Below, one piece after another: positions 41,273-50,091 of a stretch of 64,000 nucleotides of DNA; position 1 is the stretch's first letter, and the number at the start of each line of letters is the position of its first letter. Under the pieces are notes generated by a model. It was not told where the DNA came from, ran no database searches, and saw only the letters and a program-made list of their open reading frames with translations. Source of the DNA: Dokdonella_A sp051958935 (GTDB lineage Bacteria; Pseudomonadota; Gammaproteobacteria; Xanthomonadales; Rhodanobacteraceae). Position numbers and translations under genes: made by a program. The stretch is taken from the NCBI RefSeq assembly GCF_051958935.1, contig NZ_JBQCFP010000127.1, positions 1-64,000 on the forward strand, read 5' to 3'.

Positions 41273-41972
41273 GCCGCGCTGGCTGCTGTTGCCCGGACTC
41301 GATGGCAGCGGTCGCCTGTACGCTCGGTTCCTCGAGCAACTGGCCGGTATCGATGCGATCATCGTCAGCTATCCCGACGACCTTGCCCGCGACCTCGATG
41401 CGTACGCGCGACATGCGCGTGTGGCGATCGGTGGCGCAGACCGGTGCATCATCGTTGCCGAATCGTTTTCCGGACCGGTCGCGCTGCGCCTGCAGCGCCT
41501 GGACGCGCGCGTCCAGGCGATCGTGCTCGTCGCGAGCTTCGTGCGCTGTCCGCACCCGGTGCTACGCGTGCTGCCCCCGTTCCTCATCGCTGCATTCGCA
41601 CGGCGCTTCGCGCTCCGGCCGTTGTTGCGCGCGTTCTGCGTCGGCGCCGACGCCTCGGACGAATGCGTCGACGCGCTGCGCGATGTCGTGCGCATGCTTC
41701 CGGCCGACGTGTTGAGCGCGCGGCTCGCGCTGCTGCGTTCGCTCGACGAATCCACCGCCTTGCGCACGATGCGCGCTCCGGTCCTGCACTTGCGCGCCAG
41801 CCGCGACCGCCTCGTTCGTGCGGTGCTCGCGGGCGATGCGCCGCCGACGCGCTTGCGCGAGGTTGCGATAGAAGGTCCGCATTTCCTGCTACAGGCGCGT
41901 CCCGAGGCTTGCCACGAGGCTATCGAGGCATGGATCGGCGGTGTTTTGGAAGACGGGCCGCCGCGGGTTTGA
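41244..41972 (+). CDS. Small alpha/beta hydrolase
   Basis: A 242-residue hydrolase (235 from the second start). Features: WLLLPGLDGSGRL (oxyanion loop), the variant nucleophile elbow VAESFSGP (S74, small residues on both sides, A-E-S-F-S instead of G-x-S-x-G), LRASRDRLV (acid) and IEGPHFLLQARPE (His). The lid is basic and hydrophobic. The substrate is unknown. It lies between gspE and gspF, 23 bp after gspE, and interrupts the usual gspE-F order. Expression may depend on read-through from the gsp genes. Confidence 0.8.
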   Translation: MISPRSRMISPRWLLLPGLDGSGRLYARFLEQLAGIDAIIVSYPDDLARDLDAYARHARVAIGGADRCIIVAESFSGPVALRLQRLDARVQAIVLVASFVRCPHPVLRVLPPFLIAAFARRFALRPLLRAFCVGADASDECVDALRDVVRMLPADVLSARLALLRSLDESTALRTMRAPVLHLRASRDRLVRAVLAGDAPPTRLREVAIEGPHFLLQARPEACHEAIEAWIGGVLEDGPPRV

Positions 41973-41988
41973 AGGGCGGGCCAGCCCG

Positions 41989-42483
41989 TCATGCTTCGTC
42001 GCGTGATGCCCCTTTTCCAAACCGTGGAAGCCCGTAGGGCGGCTCGAGGTGCGCCGCGGCGGATCGCCGTGGTCGCAGACTTCCGCCGTAGTCAAGGCGT
42101 GCAACGGCACGCGGAAAGCGATCTCGTTTCGATCCAGGTGAGTTGTTGGTGTAGCTCGTGAAGCCCTTCTGCCGTCCGTAGAGGCGCAGCAGGCATCCAT
42201 CGGCGGTGGGTTCGACGAACAGGGAATAGTCGGTGCCGGAGGGCGCCGACACCAGGAACGGCCGCGGGCCGAGCGCGACGCTCGCGAGCATGCCGCGCGT
42301 GCCCGCCGCGAGGGCTTGCGCATCGGCGCTGGTTTCGTGTTGCGCGACGAGGATCGATGCGAGTTCGCGCTCGAACGACGCGCTGCAGGTTGGGTCTTCG
42401 ATGTTGCGCACCTGTCCCACCGTCGTGCATCCGGCAGCCGACAGCGCGAGTGCGATCGAAGCGTGCGTTCCGGGTCCCCTCAT
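41989..42483 (-). CDS. Putative lipoprotein, probably frameshifted near its end
   Basis: A 164-residue open frame with a lipoprotein signal (LSAAGC, Cys near residue 19), then CSASFERELASILVAQHETSADAQAL and a conserved-looking LVSAPSGTDYSLFVEPTADGCLLRLYGRQKGF. After KGFTSYTNN the frame continues as basic, repeat-like sequence ending PYGLPRFGKGASRDEA. In a neighbouring frame the same DNA reads LDRNEIAFRVPLHALTTAEV, which looks more like genuine protein. I infer a one-base frameshift near 42140 (real or a sequencing error), so the C-terminal 40-50 residues given by this frame may be wrong. The function is unknown. Confidence 0.55.
   Translation of the reverse strand: MRGPGTHASIALALSAAGCTTVGQVRNIEDPTCSASFERELASILVAQHETSADAQALAAGTRGMLASVALGPRPFLVSAPSGTDYSLFVEPTADGCLLRLYGRQKGFTSYTNNSPGSKRDRFPRAVARLDYGGSLRPRRSAAAHLEPPYGLPRFGKGASRDEA
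42035..42057. repeat. Degenerate repeat, family C
   Basis: TAGGGCGGCTCGAGGTGCGC followed by CGC, a divergent copy of the repeat upstream of soeA (TAGGGCGGGTCGAGCCGCGC). It lies in the 3' part of the lipoprotein frame and makes part of its odd C-terminal sequence. Confidence 0.5.
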
Positions 42484-42840
42484 GACGCGGCTCCCATGCG
42501 GCGCAAGTCACTCTAGCGCGAATGCGGCGCATGATCGACGCCAGTGCTGGCGGCCGCGCCAACGCATGCCCGCGCGGGCCCCAGGAGGCGGCGCCCGGCT
42601 CGCAGGCGCATTGCGAGTTCCGTCGCTCCCGCCAGGGCGGCGCGGCGGCGAGGTACGCCAAGCCGGCGGCGGCCCGACGCGGCGTCGGTGCATGCGATGG
42701 TCGCCGAACTCGGCGCCGTCGGTTTACTCTCTGCGGAGCGGCCGAAGGCGCCATGCTCTTCGCCAGGCCCGACACGAGCATCGCGACTTCCGCCGCCGCG
42801 CCCATACGATCCAGAAGAATCCACCCGAACACGGTTTCCG
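42484..42840. other. Spacer before gspF, no gene seen
   Basis: A 357-bp divergent region between the lipoprotein gene and gspF. Short open frames exist on both strands but lack coding character or start signals. It presumably holds a separate promoter for gspF, since the gsp operon is interrupted upstream. Confidence 0.4.
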
Positions 42841-44055
42841 ATGCCCGCATTCGCTTACCAGGCGCTCGACGCCGCCGTCAAGACCCAGGGCGTCGTGCTG
42901 CAGGGCGATACCGCGCGTGCGGTGCGCGGCGTGCTGCGCGAGCGCGGGCTCAATCCGCTCAGCGTGGAAGAAGTGCGCGACGGCGTTTCGACGCCCGGCG
43001 GAGGTGTGCAGTGGCGACGCGGCGTCTCGGGCGCGCAGCTCGCCCTGCTTACGCGCCAGCTCGCGACCCTGATCGGTGCGGGCCTGCCGATCGACGAGGC
43101 GCTTGGCGCGCTGTTTGAGCAGGCCGAGAACGAACGCCAGCGCGCGCTCACGGTGTCGCTGCGTGCGCGCGTGATGGAAGGCGCGAGCCTCGCCCAGGCG
43201 ATGGCGGAGTTCCCGGATGCGTTTCCCGAAATCTTCCGCGCGACCGTCGCCGCCGGCGAGCAGTCGGGCCGGCTCGACGGCGTGCTCGAGAAGCTCGCCG
43301 ACTATGCCGAAGCGCGCGATGCGCTCGGCCAGAAGATCCTCGCCGCGCTCGCCTATCCGCTGCTGCTCACGCTCGTCGCGGTCGCCGTCGTCACCGGGCT
43401 GCTCACCTGGGTCGTGCCGCAGATCGTCGGCGTGTTCCAGAACCTGCACCAGGGACTGCCGCTGGCGACGCGCGCGCTGATCGCGCTGTCGGCCTTCCTG
43501 CGCGGGTGGGGCTGGCTCATCCTGTTGGTGCTGATCGCGCTCGTCGCCGCCGCGCGCGTCGCGTTGCGTGCGGAGTCAGCGCGGGCGCGCTGGCACGCGT
43601 GGCAACTGCGCCTGCCGCTGGTCGGCCGTCTCGTGCGCGCAGCCAACACCGCCCGCGCGACGCGCACGCTCGCGCTGCTCGCGGGCAGCGCGGTGCCGCT
43701 GCTCGACGCGCTCGCCATTGCCGCGCAGGTGGTGTCGAACCTGCCGATGCGCGAAGCGCTCAAGCGTGCCGCGATCAAGGTGCGCGAGGGCGGCGCGTTC
43801 TCGCGCGCGCTCGGCGAGAGCGGCCAGTTCCCGCCGGTCGCGTTGCGCCTGATCGCGAGCGGCGAGCGTTCGGGCCAACTGCCGCGCATGCTCGAGGAAG
43901 CTGCCGCGCAGCAGCAGCGCGAACTCGACCGCTGGCTGACCGCGCTGACCGCGGTGCTCGGGCCCGCCGTCATCCTCGTCGTCGGCGCGATCGTGCTGTT
44001 CATCGTGCTGGCGATCCTGCTTCCGATCTTCAATCTCAATCAGATGGTCAAGTAG
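42841..44055 (+). CDS. gspF: Type II secretion inner-membrane protein GspF
   Basis: A 404-residue platform protein. It starts MPAFAYQALDAAVKTQGVVLQGDTARAVR, the canonical GspF beginning. Two T2SSF domains follow: LLTRQLATLIGAGLPIDEAL (about 70-90) and ATRTLALLAGSAVPLLDALAIA (about 275-296). Three hydrophobic segments occur (about 170-195, 220-240 and 375-400, LVVGAIVLFIVLAILLPIFN). It is not followed by gspG; ftsE comes next, so the pseudopilin and L-M-N genes must lie elsewhere. Confidence 0.94.
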   Translation: MPAFAYQALDAAVKTQGVVLQGDTARAVRGVLRERGLNPLSVEEVRDGVSTPGGGVQWRRGVSGAQLALLTRQLATLIGAGLPIDEALGALFEQAENERQRALTVSLRARVMEGASLAQAMAEFPDAFPEIFRATVAAGEQSGRLDGVLEKLADYAEARDALGQKILAALAYPLLLTLVAVAVVTGLLTWVVPQIVGVFQNLHQGLPLATRALIALSAFLRGWGWLILLVLIALVAAARVALRAESARARWHAWQLRLPLVGRLVRAANTARATRTLALLAGSAVPLLDALAIAAQVVSNLPMREALKRAAIKVREGGAFSRALGESGQFPPVALRLIASGERSGQLPRMLEEAAAQQQRELDRWLTALTAVLGPAVILVVGAIVLFIVLAILLPIFNLNQMVK

Positions 44056-44057
44056 CG

Positions 44058-44179
44058 GTGATTGGGGATCGGGGATCGGGAAGAGCCTTCCCCGGCGACC
44101 CATCGCAAGTCGGGACGTAGCCCGTACAATCCCCTCGCGCCGTTTTCAACGAATCACCGATCACCAATCACGAATCACG
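44058..44179. repeat. Palindromic repeat (family D-like) between gspF and ftsE
   Basis: Left arm GTGATTGGGGATCGGGGATC (from 44058) and right arm GATCACCAATCACGAATCAC (ending about 44178) can pair over about 18 bases. The rest of the 132-bp spacer contains no gene. It may terminate gspF transcription. Confidence 0.65.
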
Positions 44180-44187
44180 GTCTTGGC

Positions 44188-44865
44188 ATGATCCGCTTCG
44201 ACAACGTCAGCAAGCGCTACCTCACCGGGCTCGATGCGCTCGCCGAGGTCAGTTTCGAGATCGAGGCGGGCGAGATGGCGTTCGTGACCGGGCATTCGGG
44301 CGCGGGCAAGAGCACCCTGCTGAAACTGGTGAGCCTCGCCGAGCGGCCGACGCGTGGCCATGTCACGGTGAACGAGCGCGAACTCGCGCGCGTGCGCCGG
44401 CGCGGCATCCCGCAGCATCGGCGCGGCATCGGCATGGTGTTCCAGGACCACCGGCTGCTGACCGACCGCAGCGTGTTCGACAACGTCGCGCTGCCGCTGC
44501 TGATCGCCGGCACCGCGCGCGCGGAGATCGGCAAGCGCGTGCGCGCCGCGCTCGACAAGGTCGGCCTGCTCGCGCGCGAAAAGGCCGCACCGCAGACGCT
44601 CTCGACCGGTGAACAGCAGCGCGTCGGCATCGCGCGCGCGATCGTCGCCAAGCCGCCGTTGATCATCGCCGACGAGCCGACCGGCAACCTCGATCCGCAA
44701 CTGTCGCTCGAGATCATGAACCTGTTCGCCGAGTTCGGCGCGGTCGGTACCACCGTGCTCATCGCGAGCCACGACCTGCTGCTGCTCAAGCGCATGCAGA
44801 AACGCGTGCTCGTGCTCGATCACGGCCGCCTCGTCGATGACTACCGCCCGGCGCGCGCCGCATGA
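44188..44865 (+). CDS. ftsE: Cell-division ABC ATPase FtsE
   Basis: A 225-residue ABC ATPase that with FtsX activates peptidoglycan hydrolases at the septum. Walker A GHSGAGKSTLLKL, Q-loop GMVFQDHRLL, signature LSTGEQQRVGIARAI (with T in place of the usual G after LS), Walker B LIIADEPTGNLD and switch His IASHDL are all present. ATG 44188 gives the conserved MIRFDNVSKRY start. Overlaps ftsX by ATGA. Confidence 0.97.
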   Translation: MIRFDNVSKRYLTGLDALAEVSFEIEAGEMAFVTGHSGAGKSTLLKLVSLAERPTRGHVTVNERELARVRRRGIPQHRRGIGMVFQDHRLLTDRSVFDNVALPLLIAGTARAEIGKRVRAALDKVGLLAREKAAPQTLSTGEQQRVGIARAIVAKPPLIIADEPTGNLDPQLSLEIMNLFAEFGAVGTTVLIASHDLLLLKRMQKRVLVLDHGRLVDDYRPARAA

Positions 44866-45857
44866 GCGTGCAGGCCGAGCGGCGTGCCGCGCCGCCTGCG
44901 AGAAAGGGCGCCGAACCGCGTGGGCCGCGCGCGCCGCTCGGCGAGCGCGTCGTCGCCTGGCGCGACCAGCATTTCTTCAGCTTCTTCTCGAGCCTCGGCC
45001 GGCTCGCGGCGCGCCCGTGGGCGACCGTGTTGACCGTGCTCGTGCTCGGCTTCGCCATCGCGCTGCCGCTGTTGTCGTGGATCGTCTTCGACAACGCGCG
45101 CGAACTTTCAGGCGGCCTGCGCGAGGCGCGCGAGGTCACGCTGTTCCTCCAGCCCGGGCTCGACGCGCAGCGCGCGGACGCGTTCGCCGGTGAGCTGCGC
45201 CTGCGCGACGACGTGTCCGCGGTGCTGCTGCGCACGCCCGAGCAGGGGCTGGCCGAGTTCCGCCAGCTGTCCGGCTTCGGCGAGGCGCTCGATGCGCTGC
45301 AGTCCAACCCGCTGCCGAGCGTGCTCGTCGTCACGCCGCGCGAAACCGGCGGCGCCGAGGATCCGCCGCTGGTTGCGGCGATGCAGGCGGACACGCGCGT
45401 CGATCTGGTGCAGTATGACGCGGCGTGGCGACGCAAGCTCGGCGGCATCCTGCACCTGGGCGAGCGCGTCGTCGCGGTGGTCGCGGTGCTGCTCGCGCTG
45501 GCGACGCTGCTCGTGATCGGCAATACGGTGCGCATGGACATCCAGGCGAGGTCGGCGGAAATTTCGGTGATGCAGATGATCGGCGCGAGCAACGGCTTCG
45601 TGCGCCGCCCGTTCCTTTACGCCGGTTTCTGGTACGGCCTGTTCGGCGCGCTGCTCGCGCTGCTCGTCGTCGTCGTGGTCGAAGTCGCGCTGGCCGAGCC
45701 GGTCGCGCGGCTGGTCGAGAGCTACGCGCACCGCTTCGCGCTGCACGGGCTCGACGGCCGCGTCGCCGCCCTGGTCGCGGCCGCGAGTGCGCTGCTCGGC
45801 TGGTGCGGCGCGTGGATCGCCACCGCACGCCATCTCGCCGCGGGGCGGCCCGAATGA
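44862..45857 (+). CDS. ftsX: Cell-division protein FtsX
   Basis: A 331-residue membrane partner of FtsE. An Ala/Arg/Pro-rich cytosolic N terminus is followed by TM1 (about 57-77, TVLTVLVLGFAIALPLLSWIV). A periplasmic loop (EVTLFLQPGLDAQRADAFAGEL, TPEQGLAEFRQLSGFGEALDAL, PLPSVLVVTP) would contact hydrolase regulators. Three C-terminal TM helices follow, with the GNTVRMDIQARSAEISVMQMIGASNGFVRRPFLYAG motif typical of the MacB/FtsX fold. It overlaps the next gene by ATGA. Confidence 0.95.
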   Translation: MSVQAERRAAPPARKGAEPRGPRAPLGERVVAWRDQHFFSFFSSLGRLAARPWATVLTVLVLGFAIALPLLSWIVFDNARELSGGLREAREVTLFLQPGLDAQRADAFAGELRLRDDVSAVLLRTPEQGLAEFRQLSGFGEALDALQSNPLPSVLVVTPRETGGAEDPPLVAAMQADTRVDLVQYDAAWRRKLGGILHLGERVVAVVAVLLALATLLVIGNTVRMDIQARSAEISVMQMIGASNGFVRRPFLYAGFWYGLFGALLALLVVVVVEVALAEPVARLVESYAHRFALHGLDGRVAALVAAASALLGWCGAWIATARHLAAGRPE

Positions 45858-46708
45858 GCGCCGACGTTTCGCTCACAAGGCACATCTCCAGCGACCAGCC
45901 GCGCGTGCTCGTCGTCGACGGCTCGCGCGTCGTGCGCCAGCTGATCGAGCGCGTGCTCAAGGCGGAGCTGCCGAACGCGATCGTGATCGGTTGCGGCAGC
46001 GGTGCCGAGGCGCAGCGCCACCTCGCCGAGGGCGTGATCGACCTCGTCACGACCGCGTTGCGCCTGCCCGACATGGACGGGCTCGAACTCGCGCGGCTCG
46101 TCCGCGAGAGCGGCAACCAGGCTTACATACCGGTCATCGTCGTCTCCGGCGACGTGCAGGAACGCCTCGTCGCGCGCACGCTGTCGAGCCACGTCACCGA
46201 CTATTTCGACAAGGCGCTCGGCTTCGATGCGCTCGCCGCGTTCATCCGCGGCTACGTCAAGCCGGCGGAGCAGATCGACGGCAACGTGCTGTACGTCGAG
46301 GACAGCCGCGTGGTCGCGCTCGCCACGCGCCGCATGATGGAGAAGTGCGGCTTCAAGGTGACGCACGTGGTCAGCGTCGAGGATGCGCTCGCGCTGCTCG
46401 AGACCGCGCGCGCGCAGGGCCACGGGCCGGGCACCGACCTCGTGCTCACCGACGTCAACCTCAAGGGCGAACTCAGCGGCGGCGACCTGCTCGAGCGCAT
46501 CCGCAACCACTTCGGCTACCCGAAGGGCGAACTGCCGGTGCTCGTGATGACCGGCGACGACAATCCGGCGAACCAGGCCGGCCTGCTGCGCGCGGGCGCG
46601 AACGACCTCGTGCACAAGCCGATCGAGGAACGCCTGCTCGTCAACAAGCTGCAGTTCCAGTTGCGCGTCGCGCGCCGCCTGCGCGAACAGGCGGGCGCCC
46701 AGGCGTGA
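45854..46708 (+). CDS. Double-receiver response regulator with inactive first receiver
   Basis: A 284-residue protein made of two CheY-like domains and no output domain. In the first (about 16-135), the phospho-acceptor position is A68 (VTTALRLPDMDG) and the acidic pair is reduced to D22, so it should not be phosphorylated. The second (about 143-270) keeps E149/D150, D200 (LVLTDVNLKGE) and K255 (VHKPIEE). Tandem REC proteins often act as phosphate shuttles or scaffold diguanylate-cyclase systems. It is coupled to ftsX upstream and ung downstream by four-base overlaps, placing a signalling protein inside the division/heat-shock gene string. Confidence 0.88.
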   Translation: MSADVSLTRHISSDQPRVLVVDGSRVVRQLIERVLKAELPNAIVIGCGSGAEAQRHLAEGVIDLVTTALRLPDMDGLELARLVRESGNQAYIPVIVVSGDVQERLVARTLSSHVTDYFDKALGFDALAAFIRGYVKPAEQIDGNVLYVEDSRVVALATRRMMEKCGFKVTHVVSVEDALALLETARAQGHGPGTDLVLTDVNLKGELSGGDLLERIRNHFGYPKGELPVLVMTGDDNPANQAGLLRAGANDLVHKPIEERLLVNKLQFQLRVARRLREQAGAQA

Positions 46709-47427
46709 GCGAGGACCGGGTCCGGCTCGAGCCGTCGTGGAAGGCGCGCGTCGGCGCCGCGTTCGAGCAGCCGGCGATGCTCGCTCTGTCGGAGTTCCTG
46801 CGCGCCGAGAAGCGGGCGGGCAAGGTCATCTACCCACCCGGCCCGCGCATTTTCGCGGCGCTCGACACGACGCCGTTCGAGCAGGTCAAGGTGGTGATCC
46901 TCGGCCAGGATCCGTATCACGGCCCCGGCCAGGCGCACGGCCTGTGCTTCTCGGTGCCGCCGGGCGTGGCGCCGCCGCCGTCGCTCGACAACATCTTCAA
47001 GGAAATCCAGCGCGACCTCGGCATCGCGCGCCCCGACCACGGCTGCCTCGTGCCTTGGGCGAAACAGGGCGTGCTGCTGCTCAATGCCGTGCTCACGGTC
47101 GAGCATGGCCTCGCCGGCTCCCATCAGAACAAGGGTTGGGAAGGCTTCACGGACTGCTGCGTCGATGCGCTCAACCGCGAACGCGACGGCCTCGTGTTCC
47201 TGCTTTGGGGGAGCTACGCGCAGCAGAAAGGGCGCCTGATCGATCGCCAGCGCCACCTCGTGCTGAAGGCGCCCCATCCATCGCCGCTGTCCGCCCATCG
47301 TGGCTTCATCGGCTGCGGCCATTTCTCGCGCGCGAACGAGTACCTGGGCCAGCGTGGACAGACACCCATCGACTGGCGGTTACCGCCCCGGGCGGAGCTC
47401 GAAACCGTGTCTGCCGGGCCGGCGTGA
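46705..47427 (+). CDS. ung: Uracil-DNA glycosylase (family 1)
   Basis: A 240-residue base-excision repair enzyme that removes uracil from DNA. It starts with GTG 46705 overlapping the previous stop (GTGA). Motifs: ILGQDPYHGPGQAHGLCFSV (catalytic Asp), LLLNAVLTVEHGLAGSH, LVFLLWGSYAQQKG and APHPSPLSAHRGFIGCGHFS (active-site His and leucine-loop). Full length for the family. Confidence 0.97.
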   Translation: MSEDRVRLEPSWKARVGAAFEQPAMLALSEFLRAEKRAGKVIYPPGPRIFAALDTTPFEQVKVVILGQDPYHGPGQAHGLCFSVPPGVAPPPSLDNIFKEIQRDLGIARPDHGCLVPWAKQGVLLLNAVLTVEHGLAGSHQNKGWEGFTDCCVDALNRERDGLVFLLWGSYAQQKGRLIDRQRHLVLKAPHPSPLSAHRGFIGCGHFSRANEYLGQRGQTPIDWRLPPRAELETVSAGPA

Positions 47428-47653
47428 GCCGACCTGGCGCATGACCTTCGCCACTGGTTGTTGCAAATCAGTGAGTTAGCATTTCGGCCCGGGACACACT
47501 GTTTCGCTGCCGCTAACGCTATTTAGAAAACTTCCTAGTACAATACCGCCAAGTTCAGTAATGGCCGGTGGGATCGCCGGTCGGAACTCTGGCCGTTCTT
47601 AGCACTCAAAGGAGCCGAGTGCTAAAGTGGGTAGCAGTGAGGAGTCCAGACAG
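47428..47653 (+). promoter_or_regulatory. rpoH leader and promoter region
   Basis: A 226-bp AT-richer leader. A good sigma-70-like -10 hexamer TACAAT lies at 47539-47544 inside TTCCTAGTACAATACCG; no strong -35 is seen. A GGCCGG...CCGGTC stem candidate lies at 47562-47582. The CIRCE element and ribosome site follow. Such a leader could allow both transcriptional and translational heat control. Confidence 0.55.
47599..47625. promoter_or_regulatory. CIRCE element (HrcA operator) upstream of rpoH
   Basis: TTAGCACTC (47599-47607), nine-base spacer, GAGTGCTAA (47617-47625): an exact match to the CIRCE consensus with the correct N9 spacing. It ends 28 bp before the rpoH ATG. HrcA bound here would repress rpoH; the repeat also forms a hairpin in the 5' untranslated RNA. 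HrcA-CIRCE is known on groESL and dnaK operons. Confidence 0.93.
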
Positions 47654-48517
<864 letters not shown>

Positions 48518-48635
48518 TGTGTGCGATCGTCCTTGATCGCTGTTTCGGGGCCGCTGACGGCGTCTATCAGCGGCTCGCTACCTGAAGGTCCAGAGCGGCC
48601 GTCCTTGGCCGCACTTTTCCAGGAAGCATTGTTCG

Positions 48636-48659
48636 AACGGCCCGCATCTGCGGGCCGTT
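48636..48659 (+). terminator. Hairpin terminator between rpoH and beta-helix gene
   Basis: AACGGCCCGC-ATCT-GCGGGCCGTT, perfect 10-bp arms, followed by TTTGCG on the plus strand and preceded by AACAATG-type T-rich sequence on the minus strand. It lies between convergent stops and can serve both genes. Confidence 0.85.
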
Positions 48660-48671
48660 TGCGTTCGCACG

Positions 48672-49949
48672 TCACGCGTCGAAGCCGTCCGCGAAGATCG
48701 CGTCGCCGACTTCCCATGCGCCGATGTCGATCGCCGGACCGAGGATGCGCACCGCGCCGTCGAGGTCGACGGCGATATCCGTCGCGAACACCGAATTGCC
48801 CGCGTCGCGCGCCGGCGAGTCCGCGCGCAGGCGGTAGTCGCCGGCCCCGATGAACGCAGGGTCGGCTTCGACGGTGCCCGCTCCCGGCGTGAAATCGTCG
48901 CCTTCGTTGCCGAACACGAGGTTGTGCTCGTTGGTGAATCCGCTCGCGGCAGTGGCGCCGATGACGATGCCGTGTACGGCATTGCCGGCGACCAGCGTAT
49001 TGGCGAGCGTGCCGGTGAGGCTCGCGCCCGCGCCCGCGCCCGCGACGAAGCCGGTGTGGTTGCCGACGAGCGTATCGCCGAACACGTCGGCATGCAGGCT
49101 GCCCGCATTCGCGCGCAGCGAGATGGCGCCGGGTTGCGGCCCCATGACGCCGACCGTGCCGGTCACGAGATTGTTGAATACGCGTGCACCCAGGGTGCCG
49201 CCCGCGCCATCCTGCACGAGCACGATGCCGCCGTTGTAGCCGGTCGCCTCGATGCGGTTGTGGCGGAGCAGCACATCGGCCGCGCCGTCGCCATTGCGCA
49301 CGAGGACCGCGCCCAGCGTGCTCCAGGCGCCACCGTCACCGATCGTGTTGCGCTCGATCGCACCGGTCGTCGCACCGGGCAGGTCGTCGATCCCGATCGC
49401 CGCGATGTCGTCGCCCTCCAGGAAGCCGAGCCGAACGTCGTTGTCGGTGATCGCGAAATCCACCGGTCCGGTCGGCGTGGCGCCGAAGGTGGTGAGGCGG
49501 ATCGCGGTGCGGTTGGAGTCCAGTGCTTCGGCTTCGACGATGTTGCCGCGGATCGTGATGTCGAACGGGCCGCTGCCGGCCTGATACGCCGTGATCGAAC
49601 CACCGCGCACCGTCAGGCCTTCGATCACGATCGTGACCTCGGTGTTGGCGCCGAACGCGTCGATCACGTCGGTGGACGTACCCGCCTGCAGCACCGGCGT
49701 GAAGCCGTCGGCCGCGCGCAGGGTCAGGCTCTTGCCCTGGATCTCGAGCGCCGCCTCGATCGGGCCGTCGCTGGCGATCTCCACGACATCGCCCGCCGCC
49801 GCGCCGGCGATGCAGGCCTGCAGCGTCGTCGCGCACGGTGGCGATCCGGGCCAGGTCAGCGTGGCTGCGCCGGCCGGGGCGGCCGCAAGCAGTGTCGCGA
49901 GCGCGGACGACGCCAGACGGGGGATTGCGCGAAACGGACAGGGAAACAT
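48672..49949 (-). CDS. Secreted parallel beta-helix repeat protein with IFADGFDA tail
   Basis: A 425-residue exported protein from ATG 49949; the signal peptide ends APAGAA. An early disulfide is likely (PPCATTLQACIAG). The body is a right-handed beta-helix of the choice-of-anchor/pectate-lyase-like kind: repeated N-x-I/V motifs such as ITIRGNIVEAEAL, FAITDNDVRLGF, LLRHNRIEATGYNGGIVL and FNNLVTGTVG. The end segment SPARDAGNSV...DLDGAVRILGPAIDIGAWE is the common closing motif of right-handed beta-helix repeat proteins. The chain ends GDAIFADGFDA. No catalytic residues could be assigned. Confidence 0.85.
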   Translation of the reverse strand: MFPCPFRAIPRLASSALATLLAAAPAGAATLTWPGSPPCATTLQACIAGAAAGDVVEIASDGPIEAALEIQGKSLTLRAADGFTPVLQAGTSTDVIDAFGANTEVTIVIEGLTVRGGSITAYQAGSGPFDITIRGNIVEAEALDSNRTAIRLTTFGATPTGPVDFAITDNDVRLGFLEGDDIAAIGIDDLPGATTGAIERNTIGDGGAWSTLGAVLVRNGDGAADVLLRHNRIEATGYNGGIVLVQDGAGGTLGARVFNNLVTGTVGVMGPQPGAISLRANAGSLHADVFGDTLVGNHTGFVAGAGAGASLTGTLANTLVAGNAVHGIVIGATAASGFTNEHNLVFGNEGDDFTPGAGTVEADPAFIGAGDYRLRADSPARDAGNSVFATDIAVDLDGAVRILGPAIDIGAWEVGDAIFADGFDA

Positions 49950-50091
49950 GGCGAGGCGCCTCTTGGACGAGAGCCCCGGGTAACGCCGTCGCGCGCAGGC
50001 GACGGACATCGCGCGTCGCAACGACTGCCCGGCCTCGAACGGCACCGCCCGCGCCTCGTCAGCCCGCGCCGCGCGCGTTAACCTCTGACGG

